DNA of 64,000 bases from NCBI GenBank assembly GCA_934532985.1, contig CAKTAV010000003.1:62001-126000 (forward strand), in the 5' to 3' direction. This document shows positions 1 through 7,926 of the stretch, in pieces. The position numbers and the translations under genes were made by a program. The notes beneath the pieces are model-generated. The model was given only the letters and a program-made list of their open reading frames with translations, searched no databases and was not told the DNA's origin. Each line of letters opens with the position of its first letter. The first letter of the stretch is position 1. Source of the stretch: an uncultured Butyricicoccus sp. Its GTDB lineage: Bacteria > Bacillota > Clostridia > Oscillospirales > Butyricicoccaceae.

Positions 1-329
1 ATAACCGGCGGTAGCCAGTGCGTGGAGATACTGGAGTAGGAGTAAATGCGGATGGTACCGGTGAGGAGATGATTTAGCTCTCCGGCGACCTGATAGAGGC
101 GCTCCTCCTGACGAAGAAATTCACGGACAACGGGCAGAAGGGTCTCCCCGTCGGTTGTGACGGAGACACCGCGCTTGCTGCGGTGCAGAAGCGTCAAATT
201 CAGTTCGTGCTCCAATGCGCCGACCAGCTGGCTGACGCCGGAGGGAGTATAGTGCAGATGGTTGGCGGCGTGAGAGAAGCTGCCGGTTTCGACGGCGGCG
301 AGAAAGGCTTTGCAGCGAGCGGTTTCCAT
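1..329 (-). CDS. LysR-family transcriptional regulator, N-terminal part
   Basis: The gene runs off the left edge, so only the first 109 residues are visible. They form the classic LysR DNA-binding winged helix-turn-helix: the start METARCKAFLAAVETGSFSH, then a recognition-helix region containing TPSGVSQLVGALEHEL, and LLHRSKRGVSVTTDGE, the usual wing and linker-helix start. The ATG at 329 follows an AAAGGAGCTG ribosome binding site. LysR proteins usually activate a divergent gene in response to a small ligand, but the effector domain lies outside the window. The next gene to the right, a small membrane protein, is divergent and could be a target; that is inference. Confidence 0.88.
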   Translation of the reverse strand, partial: METARCKAFLAAVETGSFSHAANHLHYTPSGVSQLVGALEHELNLTLLHRSKRGVSVTTDGETLLPVVREFLRQEERLYQVAGELNHLLTGTIRIYSYSSISTHWLPPV

Positions 330-487
330 AAAACAGCTCCTTTCTTTTAGTTTTACTTAAAACAAACATAATGATCATTAGCTTGCCTTTATTATAAAGT
401 CGCGTTATACTAAAGTCAAGAAAAGGACATGTGCATGATTCCCCAATACAAAAGCAACAATTGGATGTTGTCTAGGAGGTTATCCGT

Positions 488-682
488 ATGTATGAAAAGA
501 ACTATCTTGTTTGTATTATTGCAGCCATTATTGGCGTTATTGTAGGCTCTGGAGTCGGCCGCATGTTCCAGCTCACGGACGTGGCGTTCTATGTCGCGCT
601 GATCGGTGTAGCATGTGTAGAGCTCGTTCTGTGCTTCTTCATGGGAAATGGAGACAAAGAGACGAAAAAGAATACTGACTAA
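488..682 (+). CDS. small two-helix membrane protein, unknown function
   Basis: This 64-residue protein has a strong AGGAGG ribosome binding site seven bases before its ATG. Residues about 6-25 (LVCIIAAIIGVIVGSGVG) and about 31-53 are hydrophobic and look like two membrane helices, followed by a short charged tail (GNGDKETKKNTD). I recognise no family. It is divergent from the LysR fragment and is followed by a bidirectional terminator at 751-786. The ribosome binding site, codon use and hydrophobic pattern make it a credible gene rather than a chance frame. Confidence 0.65.
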   Translation: MYEKNYLVCIIAAIIGVIVGSGVGRMFQLTDVAFYVALIGVACVELVLCFFMGNGDKETKKNTD

Positions 683-750
683 GGGAATCCAAGAAAGCCC
701 ATTCTCGTTCCAGCGAAATGTTGGAAATGGATTGATGATAAGTTTCTCAT

Positions 751-786
751 AAAAAATGCAGTCAACTTTGGTTGGCTGCATTTTTT
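751..786. terminator. bidirectional intrinsic terminator
   Basis: An inverted repeat (ATGCAGTCAAC, loop TTTG, GTTGGCTGCAT) has an A-run on its left and a T-run on its right. It can therefore stop both the small membrane gene on the plus strand and the LacI-type regulator on the minus strand, which converge here. Confidence 0.8.
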
Positions 787-817
787 GTGCGATTTGATTT
801 TGTGATGTGTCTGGTAT

Positions 818-1828
818 TCAGACGAGCCGCATTTCGGATTGCCGCTCGATCAGCGAGGTGCACAGCTGAATTTTATAAACGGTTTTATCGTCCGGATGAT
901 CGAGCAAAAGCTTCAGCTGCCGCACGGCGGTTCGTCCGAGCATTTCTTTTGGAATGCTGACGGAGGTCAGCGGGAGCTGCGAAAGGGACGCCAGATAGGA
1001 ATCGTCAAAGCCGATCAGGGAAATGTCCTCCGGAATGCGATAGCCGTATTGCTGGAGTGCCTGCATCGCGCCCAGCGTGAGGGAATCGTTGGAGCCGACA
1101 AAGGCCGTCGGTAGGCTGGGATGCGTTTGCAGAAATTCCTCCATCTGCACGGCGGCAAGCTGCAGATGCGGCGGCAGTGAGATGGTCAGCTCCGGATGAT
1201 AGGTCAGCTGACAGGTTTTCAGTGCCGTCTGGAATGCAAAAAAGCGATCCGGAATGGAGCCGGTGTTGGCGGAGTTGTTCAGATACCCGATTTTCTTGTG
1301 TCCGAGCAGCTGAAGATGACGCACGGCCTGAAACATTCCGCTGGCGTTGTCGGCATTGACGGAATGAATCGGGGTGGAAAGAAAATTGGCGTCAATGACG
1401 ATAAGCGGACAGGGGGAGTGAAACAGCGTGGATGCGGCATCCTGCTCCAGTTCACTGCCGAAGACGATGATGCCGGACGAAGTGGCGGCGGCATCCTGAA
1501 TCGTGCGTTCGAGGGAGGTGTGGTCGGCGTTTTCCAGACTCAGCGCATAGCCGTACTCGGACGATTGCCGTTCGACGCCGTTTAGAATTTCGACAAAAAA
1601 GTCGTACAGTGGATCAAATTTCTCGTGATTGACGCCGTTATATCGCAGAAAGGTCAGACGGACAGAGGATTTGGGCTCTTCGGAAGTGCGGATAGAATAC
1701 CCGTTTTCGATGAGCATCTTGGAAACGATCTGCCGTGTTTCTGCTTTTACACCGGGCTTATTGTTCAAAACAAGAGAAACGGTGGCGGGGGACACACCGG
1801 CCGCCTTTGCGATTTCTCTGACATTCAT
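818..1828 (-). CDS. LacI-family transcriptional repressor
   Basis: The 336-residue protein begins with the LacI helix-turn-helix (MNVREIAKAAGVSPATVSLV, then LNNKPGV) and continues into a periplasmic-binding-protein-like sensor domain (for example GYLNNSANTGSIPDRFFAFQ, FVGSNDSLTLGAMQALQQ and ISLIGFDDSYLASLS). The start at 1828 is set by GGAGGATACTTCC just upstream; longer forms of the frame begin in non-coding DNA. Members bind operator DNA as dimers and release it on binding a sugar or sugar derivative. It is divergent from a dehydrogenase/oxidoreductase/sugar-binding-protein run, and a perfect palindrome lies in the shared intergenic region, so local control of those genes is likely. The inducer cannot be read from sequence. 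Confidence 0.92.
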   Translation of the reverse strand: MNVREIAKAAGVSPATVSLVLNNKPGVKAETRQIVSKMLIENGYSIRTSEEPKSSVRLTFLRYNGVNHEKFDPLYDFFVEILNGVERQSSEYGYALSLENADHTSLERTIQDAAATSSGIIVFGSELEQDAASTLFHSPCPLIVIDANFLSTPIHSVNADNASGMFQAVRHLQLLGHKKIGYLNNSANTGSIPDRFFAFQTALKTCQLTYHPELTISLPPHLQLAAVQMEEFLQTHPSLPTAFVGSNDSLTLGAMQALQQYGYRIPEDISLIGFDDSYLASLSQLPLTSVSIPKEMLGRTAVRQLKLLLDHPDDKTVYKIQLCTSLIERQSEMRLV

Positions 1829-2133
1829 AGGAAGTATCCTCCATATTTTTTCATTACCATCATTATATCCGGTATTCAATGGAAATGCAAGAGGATTGTT
1901 TAATAAACAATAGAGAAAATGGTGTAACATTTTAATAGAAACGTGCAAACAAATTTATATAAAAAGCTGAAAACTGTGGATTTCGCACGATGCTGGTTGA
2001 CAATTTCGTCGAAGTGTGATTAAATTTAACCAGAACAAGTTAAACAAACTCAAACAAATATTAAACAAGTTGAATTTAAACACGAAAAACAAAAGTGTAT
2101 TTCGTTTGCATGACAGAAAAGGATGAGGAAGAG
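1829..2133. promoter_or_regulatory. divergent control region between LacI regulator and dehydrogenase operon
   Basis: This AT-rich 305-bp gap separates two divergent genes. It holds the palindrome at 1895-1911 and two TTAAACAA half-sites (2040-2047, 2061-2068) spaced exactly 21 bp, two helical turns, in a tract rich in AAACAA. No RNA gene or reading frame of note is visible. The arrangement suits a repressor that contacts both sides of the region. This is inference. Confidence 0.45.
1895..1911. promoter_or_regulatory. candidate LacI-type operator (17-bp palindrome)
   Basis: ATTGTTTA-A-TAAACAAT is a perfect inverted repeat with a single central base, 67 bp upstream of the LacI-type start. The half-site TTGTTTAA recurs in reverse as TTAAACAA at 2040-2047 and 2061-2068, upstream of the divergent dehydrogenase. 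Odd-centred AT-rich palindromes are compatible with LacI-family operators, although many of those carry a central CG, which is absent here. Confidence 0.5.
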
Positions 2134-3180
2134 ATGGAAATGATGAGAGCAGCGGTATTTCGCGGCAATGGCGTGATGGAGGTAGCTGACGTTCCGAAAC
2201 CGAAGATTCAGCGACCGGACGAAGTCCTGCTTCGGGTACGGGCAGCCAGCATTTGCGGCAGCGACCTGCATGTGCTCAGCATTCCGCCGGGACAGCATGC
2301 CGATCCGGGCACGATTATGGGACATGAGCTGTACGGCGAAATTGTTGAGGTCGGTGAGCAGGTTACGTTCTGGAAGGCGGGCGATCTGGTCACGGTTGAC
2401 CCGATTGTGAAATGTAAGACCTGCGCCTGCTGTAAGAATGGACGCGAAAACCTGTGCGAGGACATCCTCGCCTTTGGTCAGACGATGGACGGCGGCTTTG
2501 CACAGTATTGCATCGCACGGCAGGAGCAGCTGTACGCGATGCCAGAGGGAATTCCGTCCTATCTGGCGGCACAGGCAGAACCGCTCTCCTGTGTCATGAA
2601 CGGCATCAATAAAATCAACCCGACCCCGGCAGATCATGTGCTGGTTTATGGTATGGGACCGATCGGTCTGACGTTTGTGCAGGTGCTCAAGCTGTACGGT
2701 GTCCGAAATCTGGCGGTTTGTGAGACCTCCGAGGCCAGACTGGAAATGGTCGCAAAGATCGGCACGGATCTGATTATTGACCCATCCACGCAGAATGTCG
2801 AGGAAGTCCTGCGGGAGGCATGGGGAGACAGCGTGTGCGATATTGTGGTTGACGCGGTTGGCGCAGGCGCGATCGCCTCGCAGGCGATTGATCTGCTGAA
2901 TCCGGGCGGCACGCTGCTGCTGTTTGGACAGAATGCCAACGCGACGGCGTCCATTGCACCGGCGAAGATTGTCACGAAGGAGCTGACGATCAAGGGCAAC
3001 TACTGCACGTTTCACACGTTCCCGACAGCGGTTGAGCTGCTGCAGAACCCGAAGCTGGAGCTGGAGCGCATTGTAAGCCATAAGCTGGAGCTGGAGGACA
3101 TTGCAACCGGATTTGACCTGCTGCGTGCACAGAAGGCAAGCCGCGTTATTATTTATCCGAATGGAATGATCGACGACTGA
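2134..3180 (+). CDS. zinc-dependent medium-chain alcohol/polyol dehydrogenase
   Basis: The 348-residue protein is a medium-chain dehydrogenase of the sorbitol/threonine dehydrogenase type. Catalytic zinc ligands are visible at Cys41 (ASICGSDLH) and His64-Glu65 (MGHELYG). The structural zinc site is Cys94, Cys97, Cys100 and Cys108. The NAD(P)-binding Rossmann fold has VYGMGPIGLTFVQVLKLYG. It probably oxidises a sugar alcohol or related secondary alcohol in the cytosol. Starts at 2134, 2140 and 2143 are all possible; GAGG at 2125-2128 favours 2134. It is first in a run with an oxidoreductase (36 bp downstream) and a sugar-binding lipoprotein, opposite a LacI repressor. The substrate is not identifiable. 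Confidence 0.9.
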   Translation: MEMMRAAVFRGNGVMEVADVPKPKIQRPDEVLLRVRAASICGSDLHVLSIPPGQHADPGTIMGHELYGEIVEVGEQVTFWKAGDLVTVDPIVKCKTCACCKNGRENLCEDILAFGQTMDGGFAQYCIARQEQLYAMPEGIPSYLAAQAEPLSCVMNGINKINPTPADHVLVYGMGPIGLTFVQVLKLYGVRNLAVCETSEARLEMVAKIGTDLIIDPSTQNVEEVLREAWGDSVCDIVVDAVGAGAIASQAIDLLNPGGTLLLFGQNANATASIAPAKIVTKELTIKGNYCTFHTFPTAVELLQNPKLELERIVSHKLELEDIATGFDLLRAQKASRVIIYPNGMIDD

Positions 3181-3216
3181 GGGAACGGATAGAAGAAAGA
3201 GTGGAGGAGAGCAAGG

Positions 3217-4353
3217 ATGAAGAAACTGCAATTTGGCATGATCGGCGGAGGAAACGGCGCCTTTATTGGCAACGTTCACCGGAAAGCGGCGCAGATGGAT
3301 GATCTGGCAGAGCTGACCGCGGGCTGCTTCTCCCGCACGATGGAGAAAAACCGTGAGACGGCGGAGGCGTGGAAGATCAAGGACATGTCTCGCGTCTACG
3401 GCAGCTGGAAGGAGATGGCGGACAAGGAGGCAGAGCGAGAGGATCGCGTTGATTTTGTCACGATTGTGACCCCGTCCAGCACACATTACGAGATTGCAAA
3501 ATATTTTTTGGAAAAGGGATTTCATGTGGTCTGTGATAAGCCGATTGCGATGACCACCGAGGAAGGCTTGGAGCTCAAGCGCATTGCCGAGGAGAAGGAG
3601 TTGCAGTTTGGCGTCACCTATACCTATGCGTCGTATGCAATTATCCGTCAGGGACGGGAGATGATTGAGGCTGGAAAGCTCGGAAAGCTGCTGAAAATCG
3701 AGGCAGAATATCCGCAGGATTGGGTGCTCAAGGATGCGGCGGTCAATCCGGACGGTCCGCTGGTGTGGCGGCTGAATCCGGCGCTTGCCGGACCGTCAGC
3801 GTGCTGCTCGGATATTGGAACCCATTTGGAGGCGCTGATTCGACAGATGACAGGCTTGCACCCGACAAAGGTACTGGCACGGTTTACGCATATCAATCAC
3901 TCACCGCAGGATCATGATTTCGACGCACTGGTGGAAATGGAAGGCGGCGTGCCGGGCCACCTGTGGGCATCGCAGCTGGCGGTAGGAAACGACTGTGGTG
4001 TCAAGATTCGTGTCTATGGAGAAAAGGGTGGTCTGGAGTGGTCGCACGCCAAGCAGATGGAGCTTCGTTACTCTCCGCTGGCACAGCCGACGCAGATTTT
4101 GATTGCAAACAACGCCTATAACGATCCGGCGTGCACACAGCAGTGCCGCATTCCGGCGGGACATCCGGAGGGATTCCATGAGGCGTTCGGCAATATTTAT
4201 CACGCGTACTGCCTGCATTTGCTGGCGAAAAAGTACGGTGGAGATGCCGGAACATTTCGGTATCCAACGATTGACGACGGCATTGCCGGTTTGAAATTTG
4301 TCGATGCGTGTCTGGCATCGGATGCGAACGGAAACACATGGGTTTCTATGTAA
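3217..4353 (+). CDS. Gfo/Idh/MocA-family NAD(P)-dependent oxidoreductase
   Basis: The 378-residue protein has an N-terminal Rossmann fold (FGMIGGGNGAFIGNVHR) and the family motif VVCDKPIAMT with its lysine near residue 108. A C-terminal alpha/beta domain contains PSACCSDIGTHLEALIRQ, where the family's usual catalytic histidine region lies. Members oxidise or reduce sugars, inositols or their derivatives with NAD(P). The ATG follows GGAGGAGAGCAAGG. It sits 36 bp after the dehydrogenase and upstream of the sugar-binding lipoprotein, so it likely acts in the same catabolic route. A paralogue lies at 6702-7889. The exact substrate is unknown. Confidence 0.9.
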   Translation: MKKLQFGMIGGGNGAFIGNVHRKAAQMDDLAELTAGCFSRTMEKNRETAEAWKIKDMSRVYGSWKEMADKEAEREDRVDFVTIVTPSSTHYEIAKYFLEKGFHVVCDKPIAMTTEEGLELKRIAEEKELQFGVTYTYASYAIIRQGREMIEAGKLGKLLKIEAEYPQDWVLKDAAVNPDGPLVWRLNPALAGPSACCSDIGTHLEALIRQMTGLHPTKVLARFTHINHSPQDHDFDALVEMEGGVPGHLWASQLAVGNDCGVKIRVYGEKGGLEWSHAKQMELRYSPLAQPTQILIANNAYNDPACTQQCRIPAGHPEGFHEAFGNIYHAYCLHLLAKKYGGDAGTFRYPTIDDGIAGLKFVDACLASDANGNTWVSM

Positions 4354-4474
4354 ACAGTCGATTTTCGGCAAGAAATCGATATGATAACGTCTTATTAAAG
4401 CAGTGAAAGAGAAGGGCACTTTTGCTGCGGAAAGAGATAAACTGATGTTCTATCAAGGAAGAGAGGAAAACAAG

Positions 4475-5479
4475 ATGAACAAAAAAAGATTGACAGCAGC
4501 GTTATTGGCAGGAGCAATGTGTGTTGGTTTGACGGCATGTGGCGGTTCATCCAGCTCGTCCGGTTCGGCATCCGCATCGAGCGATGACCAGAACTATAAC
4601 ATCAGCCTGATTATGAAGATCGGCTCTGCCGAATACTTTGATTATCTGGCATCAGGCGCGAAGGCGTACCAAAAGGATCATCCGAATGTCAAGGTCAATG
4701 TCAGCGGCCCGACCTCATACACAGCGTATGACGAGCAGCTGAACATGATCGAGACAGCACTCAGCAATGAGTCGATCGACGGCTACATCATCTCTCCGCT
4801 GCAGTCGGACACGGCGGCTCATCTGCTCGATGGACAGACCAAGCCGGTTGTTGCAGTTGACACCGATATTGACGCCAAAGAGGTTGTTTCGTTTGTCGGC
4901 ACCGGCAATGAGGACGCAGCAGCAGGCGGCGGCAAGGCAGCGGTAGAAGCGGCGAAGGACGCAGGCTGGAAGGATGTCACGGTAATCGCACTGACGGGCG
5001 GCCAGGGCGATCAGACGCACGAAGCGCGCGTAAAGGGCTATGAAAAGGGCGTAGAAGAAGCGGGCGGTACTTTCCTGAAGGATGAGACCCAGTACTGTGA
5101 TGCTTCGGCAGACCGTGCTTCGGCGGCAATGGAAGCAATTATTCAGACCCATCCGGAAGGCGTTGCAGCCGTTCTCTGCACCAACGACGACATGGCAATG
5201 GCAGCAGCACGTATCGCGCGCGAGTCCGGCAACGATAAGTATCAGAACACGGTATTCTGTGGCTTTGATGGCAACCAGGCCGCCTGTGAGGCGGTTCTGG
5301 ACGGAACTCTGACCATGACGGTAGCACAGGATGCATACAGCATGGGCTATAAGTCGGTTGAGGCTGTTGTGGAAGCGTTGGACGGCGGAACGCCGGAATC
5401 CTTCATTGATTCGGGCTCGTCGGTTATCACCAAGGACAATGCACAGGAGCAGCTGGATAAGCTCAAGGCGATTTCGTAA
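4475..5479 (+). CDS. sugar ABC transporter substrate-binding lipoprotein (RbsB-like)
   Basis: The 334-residue protein has a lipoprotein signal (MNKKRLTAALLAGAMCVGLT, then ACGG, with lipid-modified Cys22) and a Ser-rich linker. It then forms a type I periplasmic-binding-protein fold like ribose-binding proteins: NISLIMKIGSAEYFDYLASG, DGYIISPLQSD, VVAVDTDIDAKEVVSFVGTG, FCGFDGNQAACEAV. It would sit on the outer face of the membrane and deliver a sugar or cyclitol to an ABC permease. No permease or ATPase gene is next to it; the following DNA is a terminator and a tRNA. It follows the oxidoreductase by 121 bp. The ATG at 4475 follows AAGAGAGGAAAA and gives a proper signal peptide. Confidence 0.92.
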   Translation: MNKKRLTAALLAGAMCVGLTACGGSSSSSGSASASSDDQNYNISLIMKIGSAEYFDYLASGAKAYQKDHPNVKVNVSGPTSYTAYDEQLNMIETALSNESIDGYIISPLQSDTAAHLLDGQTKPVVAVDTDIDAKEVVSFVGTGNEDAAAGGGKAAVEAAKDAGWKDVTVIALTGGQGDQTHEARVKGYEKGVEEAGGTFLKDETQYCDASADRASAAMEAIIQTHPEGVAAVLCTNDDMAMAAARIARESGNDKYQNTVFCGFDGNQAACEAVLDGTLTMTVAQDAYSMGYKSVEAVVEALDGGTPESFIDSGSSVITKDNAQEQLDKLKAIS

Positions 5480-5565
5480 GTAGCTTTCTCACTCTTCTTT
5501 ATAAGTGTTTCTTTATTAACGTCTCTTCTGCAGAAAAAGGAAGTGTTGTCTGCGAAGAGAAAAAC

Positions 5566-5597
5566 AAAAGAGGGCTGCCGCCGGGCAGTCCTCTTTT
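5566..5597 (+). terminator. intrinsic terminator after the sugar-binding lipoprotein
   Basis: A 14-bp stem (AAAAGAGGGCTGCC / GGCAGTCCTCTTTT, one G-U pair, loop GCCG) ends in a T-run. It closes the dehydrogenase/oxidoreductase/binding-protein transcript. Confidence 0.85.
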
Positions 5598-5607
5598 GGT
5601 ATGGAAA

Positions 5608-5663
5608 AACGGGTTAGTAAAACGGGTTAGTAAAACCGGTTAGGGGTAGCGTTAGGGGTAAAT
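5608..5663 (+). repeat. short GGTTAG-type tandem repeats
   Basis: Four imperfect units follow one another: AACGGGTTAGTAAA, AACGGGTTAGTAAA, ACCGGTTAGGGGTAGC and GTTAGGGGTAAA. The block lies between the terminator and the tRNA gene. I know of no function for it. Confidence 0.5.
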
Positions 5664-5720
5664 CCTCTAGCGCTATTCTTTTTTAAAACAAATTTGGCTG
5701 GTATCTGAGATGAAATACAA

Positions 5721-5755
5721 AATACCCGCCAGAAGAAGAATTTCTGACGGGTATT
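5721..5755 (-). terminator. intrinsic terminator of the tRNA-Gly gene
   Basis: A 14-bp stem (AATACCCGTCAGAA / TTCTGGCGGGTATT read on the minus strand) has a 7-base loop and is followed by a T-rich stretch. It lies five bases after the tRNA 3' end. Confidence 0.75.
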
Positions 5756-5759
5756 ACTT

Positions 5760-5833
5760 TGGAGCAGATAACGGGAATCGAACCCGCCTATTCGGCTTGG
5801 GAAGCCGATGTTCTACCAATGAACTATATCTGC
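5760..5833 (-). tRNA. tRNA-Gly (anticodon CCC)
   Basis: Read on the minus strand, a full cloverleaf is visible. The acceptor stem is GCAGATA / TATCTGC, the D-arm contains AGTTCATTGGTAGAAC, and the anticodon stem TCGGC / GCCGA encloses the loop TTCCCAA, so the anticodon is CCC (glycine, codon GGG). The T-arm is GCGGGTTCGATTCCCGT. A discriminator U and an encoded CCA end the molecule. The gene is solitary and followed by its own terminator. Confidence 0.95.
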
Positions 5834-6056
5834 AAATACAAATTATAATAATAGTATAGCACGTTTTCGGGAAAAAAGAACCAAAACACGAAAAATAATT
5901 GTGAATTTTCTGCGAAGCATGCCGAAATAGCAAAATACGATTCACCAAGAGAAATGGTAGGCTAACCGTTGAAATCCGATTTGATGTACGTTATAATACA
6001 TATTACATTCATTTGCTCAAAAATCATGTTATGAATACAATGAGGAATCGGTTGTT

Positions 6057-6629
6057 ATGGCAGAGAAAAAACAGGATCGACGTATTCGCCGGACACGATA
6101 TTTGCTGCGGCAGTCCATGGCGGAACTGATGAATGAAAAAGAATTTAAGGATATTACGGTAAAGGAAATTGCGGAACGTGCGGATTTGAACCGTGGTACG
6201 TTTTATTTTCACTATAATGACACCTATGATCTGAAAGCACAGGTGGAGGATGAGCTGGTCACCGTATTTTCCGATCATCTTCGCACCTATCATCCAACGA
6301 ATCAGAATCATTCGATTTATGATCTGACCGAAGCGATTTTGACCTATATGGAGGAAAATCGCTTTTTGGTGCGCACATTATTTCATGATACCTCAGGCGA
6401 CAGCCTGCGGGATAAAATGACGCACGCATTGGAGGAAACGATTGCCCGAGTACAGCAGAGCTGTGTACAGGAAACTGCGCAGGAGAGTGCATATATTCGC
6501 CGCTTTTTGGCAAACGGCATCATCGGCGCCATTGCCATGTGGATTGAGCAGGAGGATGATATCTCGGAGCAAGAAATGACATCCATTCTGAATGATCTGA
6601 TTATGCGTGTATTCCCAGAACAGGGATAA
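6057..6629 (+). CDS. TetR-family transcriptional regulator
   Basis: The 190-residue protein begins with a TetR helix-turn-helix: RTRYLLRQSMAELMNEKEF, DITVKEIAERADLNRGTFYF, HYNDTYDLKAQVEDEL. The ligand-binding half (about 75-190) resembles the TetR subgroup that includes DhaS-like regulators (ANGIIGAIAMWIEQ near the C-terminus). Such proteins repress until a small ligand binds. The gene is monocistronic, with a terminator directly after it, and its neighbours are unrelated in strand, so its target is not clear. Autoregulation is common in the family. Confidence 0.88.
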   Translation: MAEKKQDRRIRRTRYLLRQSMAELMNEKEFKDITVKEIAERADLNRGTFYFHYNDTYDLKAQVEDELVTVFSDHLRTYHPTNQNHSIYDLTEAILTYMEENRFLVRTLFHDTSGDSLRDKMTHALEETIARVQQSCVQETAQESAYIRRFLANGIIGAIAMWIEQEDDISEQEMTSILNDLIMRVFPEQG

Positions 6630-6633
6630 TAAC

Positions 6634-6668
6634 AACGGGTCTGCTGCAAAAATGCAGCAGACCCGTTT
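6634..6668. terminator. intrinsic terminator (CTGCTGCA-type stem)
   Basis: AACGGGTCTGCTGCA and TGCAGCAGACCCGTT form a 15-bp stem with loop AAAA, followed by T-rich DNA. It lies between the convergent TetR and oxidoreductase genes and can serve both. The CTGCTGCA/TGCAGCAG core recurs in terminators at 24027 and 52173. Confidence 0.85.
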
Positions 6669-6701
6669 CACTCTTTTCTTCTAAATAGGGGAGGAAATTG
6701 C

Positions 6702-7889
6702 TTAGTACTTTACCCAGCTGGAACCGTTGTCTGCGGATTCCACGCACTTTTCAATCCACTTGACGCCCTGTGCGCCGGACTCGACACTCGGATACCAGAA
6801 ATCACCGTATTCGTCGTTGCTGGAACCGTTATTAACAGCGTCCATGGCAACAGCAAAGCGACGATACAGGTTTGCCCATGCCTCAAACAGGCCTTCTGCA
6901 TGGCCGCCGCCGATGCGGTCCTCGACGCGTGCTTGCGGATACAGATAGCCTGCGCCGCGCTCCAGTACACGAACCGGCTCGCCCTCGATCTCATAGGTCA
7001 TCTGGTTCGGACGCTCGTCGTCCCACTCAATGGATGCCTTGGAGCCAACAACACGGATCTTGTGATAATGACGAGCACCACAGTTGATGGAGCTTGCCCA
7101 GCAGTAAACCTGTGCGCCCTTTTGTACGGAATCGCTGCCGTCCAGATTCATGATAACAAAGGCGTTGTCCTCCAGCTCGCGGCCTTCCACAAAGCTCTGC
7201 TTGGTGCACATCAGGCTGTCGATCTTCATGTCCGGGATCATTGCCTCGATGATGAACAGCGGATGGGTGCCAACATCACCCAGAGCGAACGACGGGCCGG
7301 CCTTGGTCGGGTCAAAACGCCACTTAGCCGCTGGATTGGTTTCCTCAATCTTGTAGTTGTAGCCGCCGAAGGCAAAGCTCATATTGATGACGCGAATCTC
7401 GCCGAGATCGCCGTGACGAATCATCTGGCGTGCCTGCTGAATCATCTGATGACCGGAGTAGCCATAGGTGACGCCGACCACGCGGTTCTTTTCCTTTGCC
7501 AGAGCAACCAGCTCTTCTGCCTGCTCGCTGGTGAAGCACAGCGGCTTTTCGCAGACAACGTGCAGACCGGCTTCCAGAGCTGCCTTGCACACGGCGTAGT
7601 GCATGCCGTTCGGCGTAGCAATCGAGACTGCCTCAATGCCGTCCTCGCGCTTGCTCTCTTCGGCAAACATGGTCTGGTAGTCCGGATAGCATCGCTCCGG
7701 CATGATGCCCAGTTCAGCGGCGAACTCCATGCCGCGCTGCGGGTTGATGTCGAATGCACCGGCAACCAGCTGGAACGAATTGTCGCGCAGTGCTGCCGAG
7801 CGGTGAATGTAGCCGATCTGGCTGCCCTTGCCGCCGCCGACCATTGCCCAACGGATCGGATGATCCAATACCTTTGCACCGTTAATCAT
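6702..7889 (-). CDS. Gfo/Idh/MocA-family oxidoreductase
   Basis: The 395-residue protein shows the N-terminal nucleotide-binding motif MVGGGKGSQIGYIHR (near residues 16-30) and the family signature VVCEKPLCFTSEQA. The C-terminal domain includes GPSFALGDVGTHPLFIIEA. It is a paralogue of the protein at 3217-4353. It is the second gene of a minus-strand pair, 37 bp after a sugar isomerase/epimerase, with a clear AAAGGAGATA ribosome binding site. The pair suggests oxidation of a sugar or inositol followed or preceded by isomerisation. The divergent AraC regulator probably controls it. Substrate unknown. Confidence 0.9.
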   Translation of the reverse strand: MINGAKVLDHPIRWAMVGGGKGSQIGYIHRSAALRDNSFQLVAGAFDINPQRGMEFAAELGIMPERCYPDYQTMFAEESKREDGIEAVSIATPNGMHYAVCKAALEAGLHVVCEKPLCFTSEQAEELVALAKEKNRVVGVTYGYSGHQMIQQARQMIRHGDLGEIRVINMSFAFGGYNYKIEETNPAAKWRFDPTKAGPSFALGDVGTHPLFIIEAMIPDMKIDSLMCTKQSFVEGRELEDNAFVIMNLDGSDSVQKGAQVYCWASSINCGARHYHKIRVVGSKASIEWDDERPNQMTYEIEGEPVRVLERGAGYLYPQARVEDRIGGGHAEGLFEAWANLYRRFAVAMDAVNNGSSNDEYGDFWYPSVESGAQGVKWIEKCVESADNGSSWVKY

Positions 7890-7926
7890 AGTATGTATCT
7901 CCTTTATTCTCTACGTGGTATTTGAC

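Noticed and set aside
2050..3525. Antisense open frame across the dehydrogenase
   Set aside because: Shadow of a strongly coding plus-strand gene.
5608..5663. CRISPR array
   Set aside because: Units are directly joined, with no unique spacers, and no cas genes are present.
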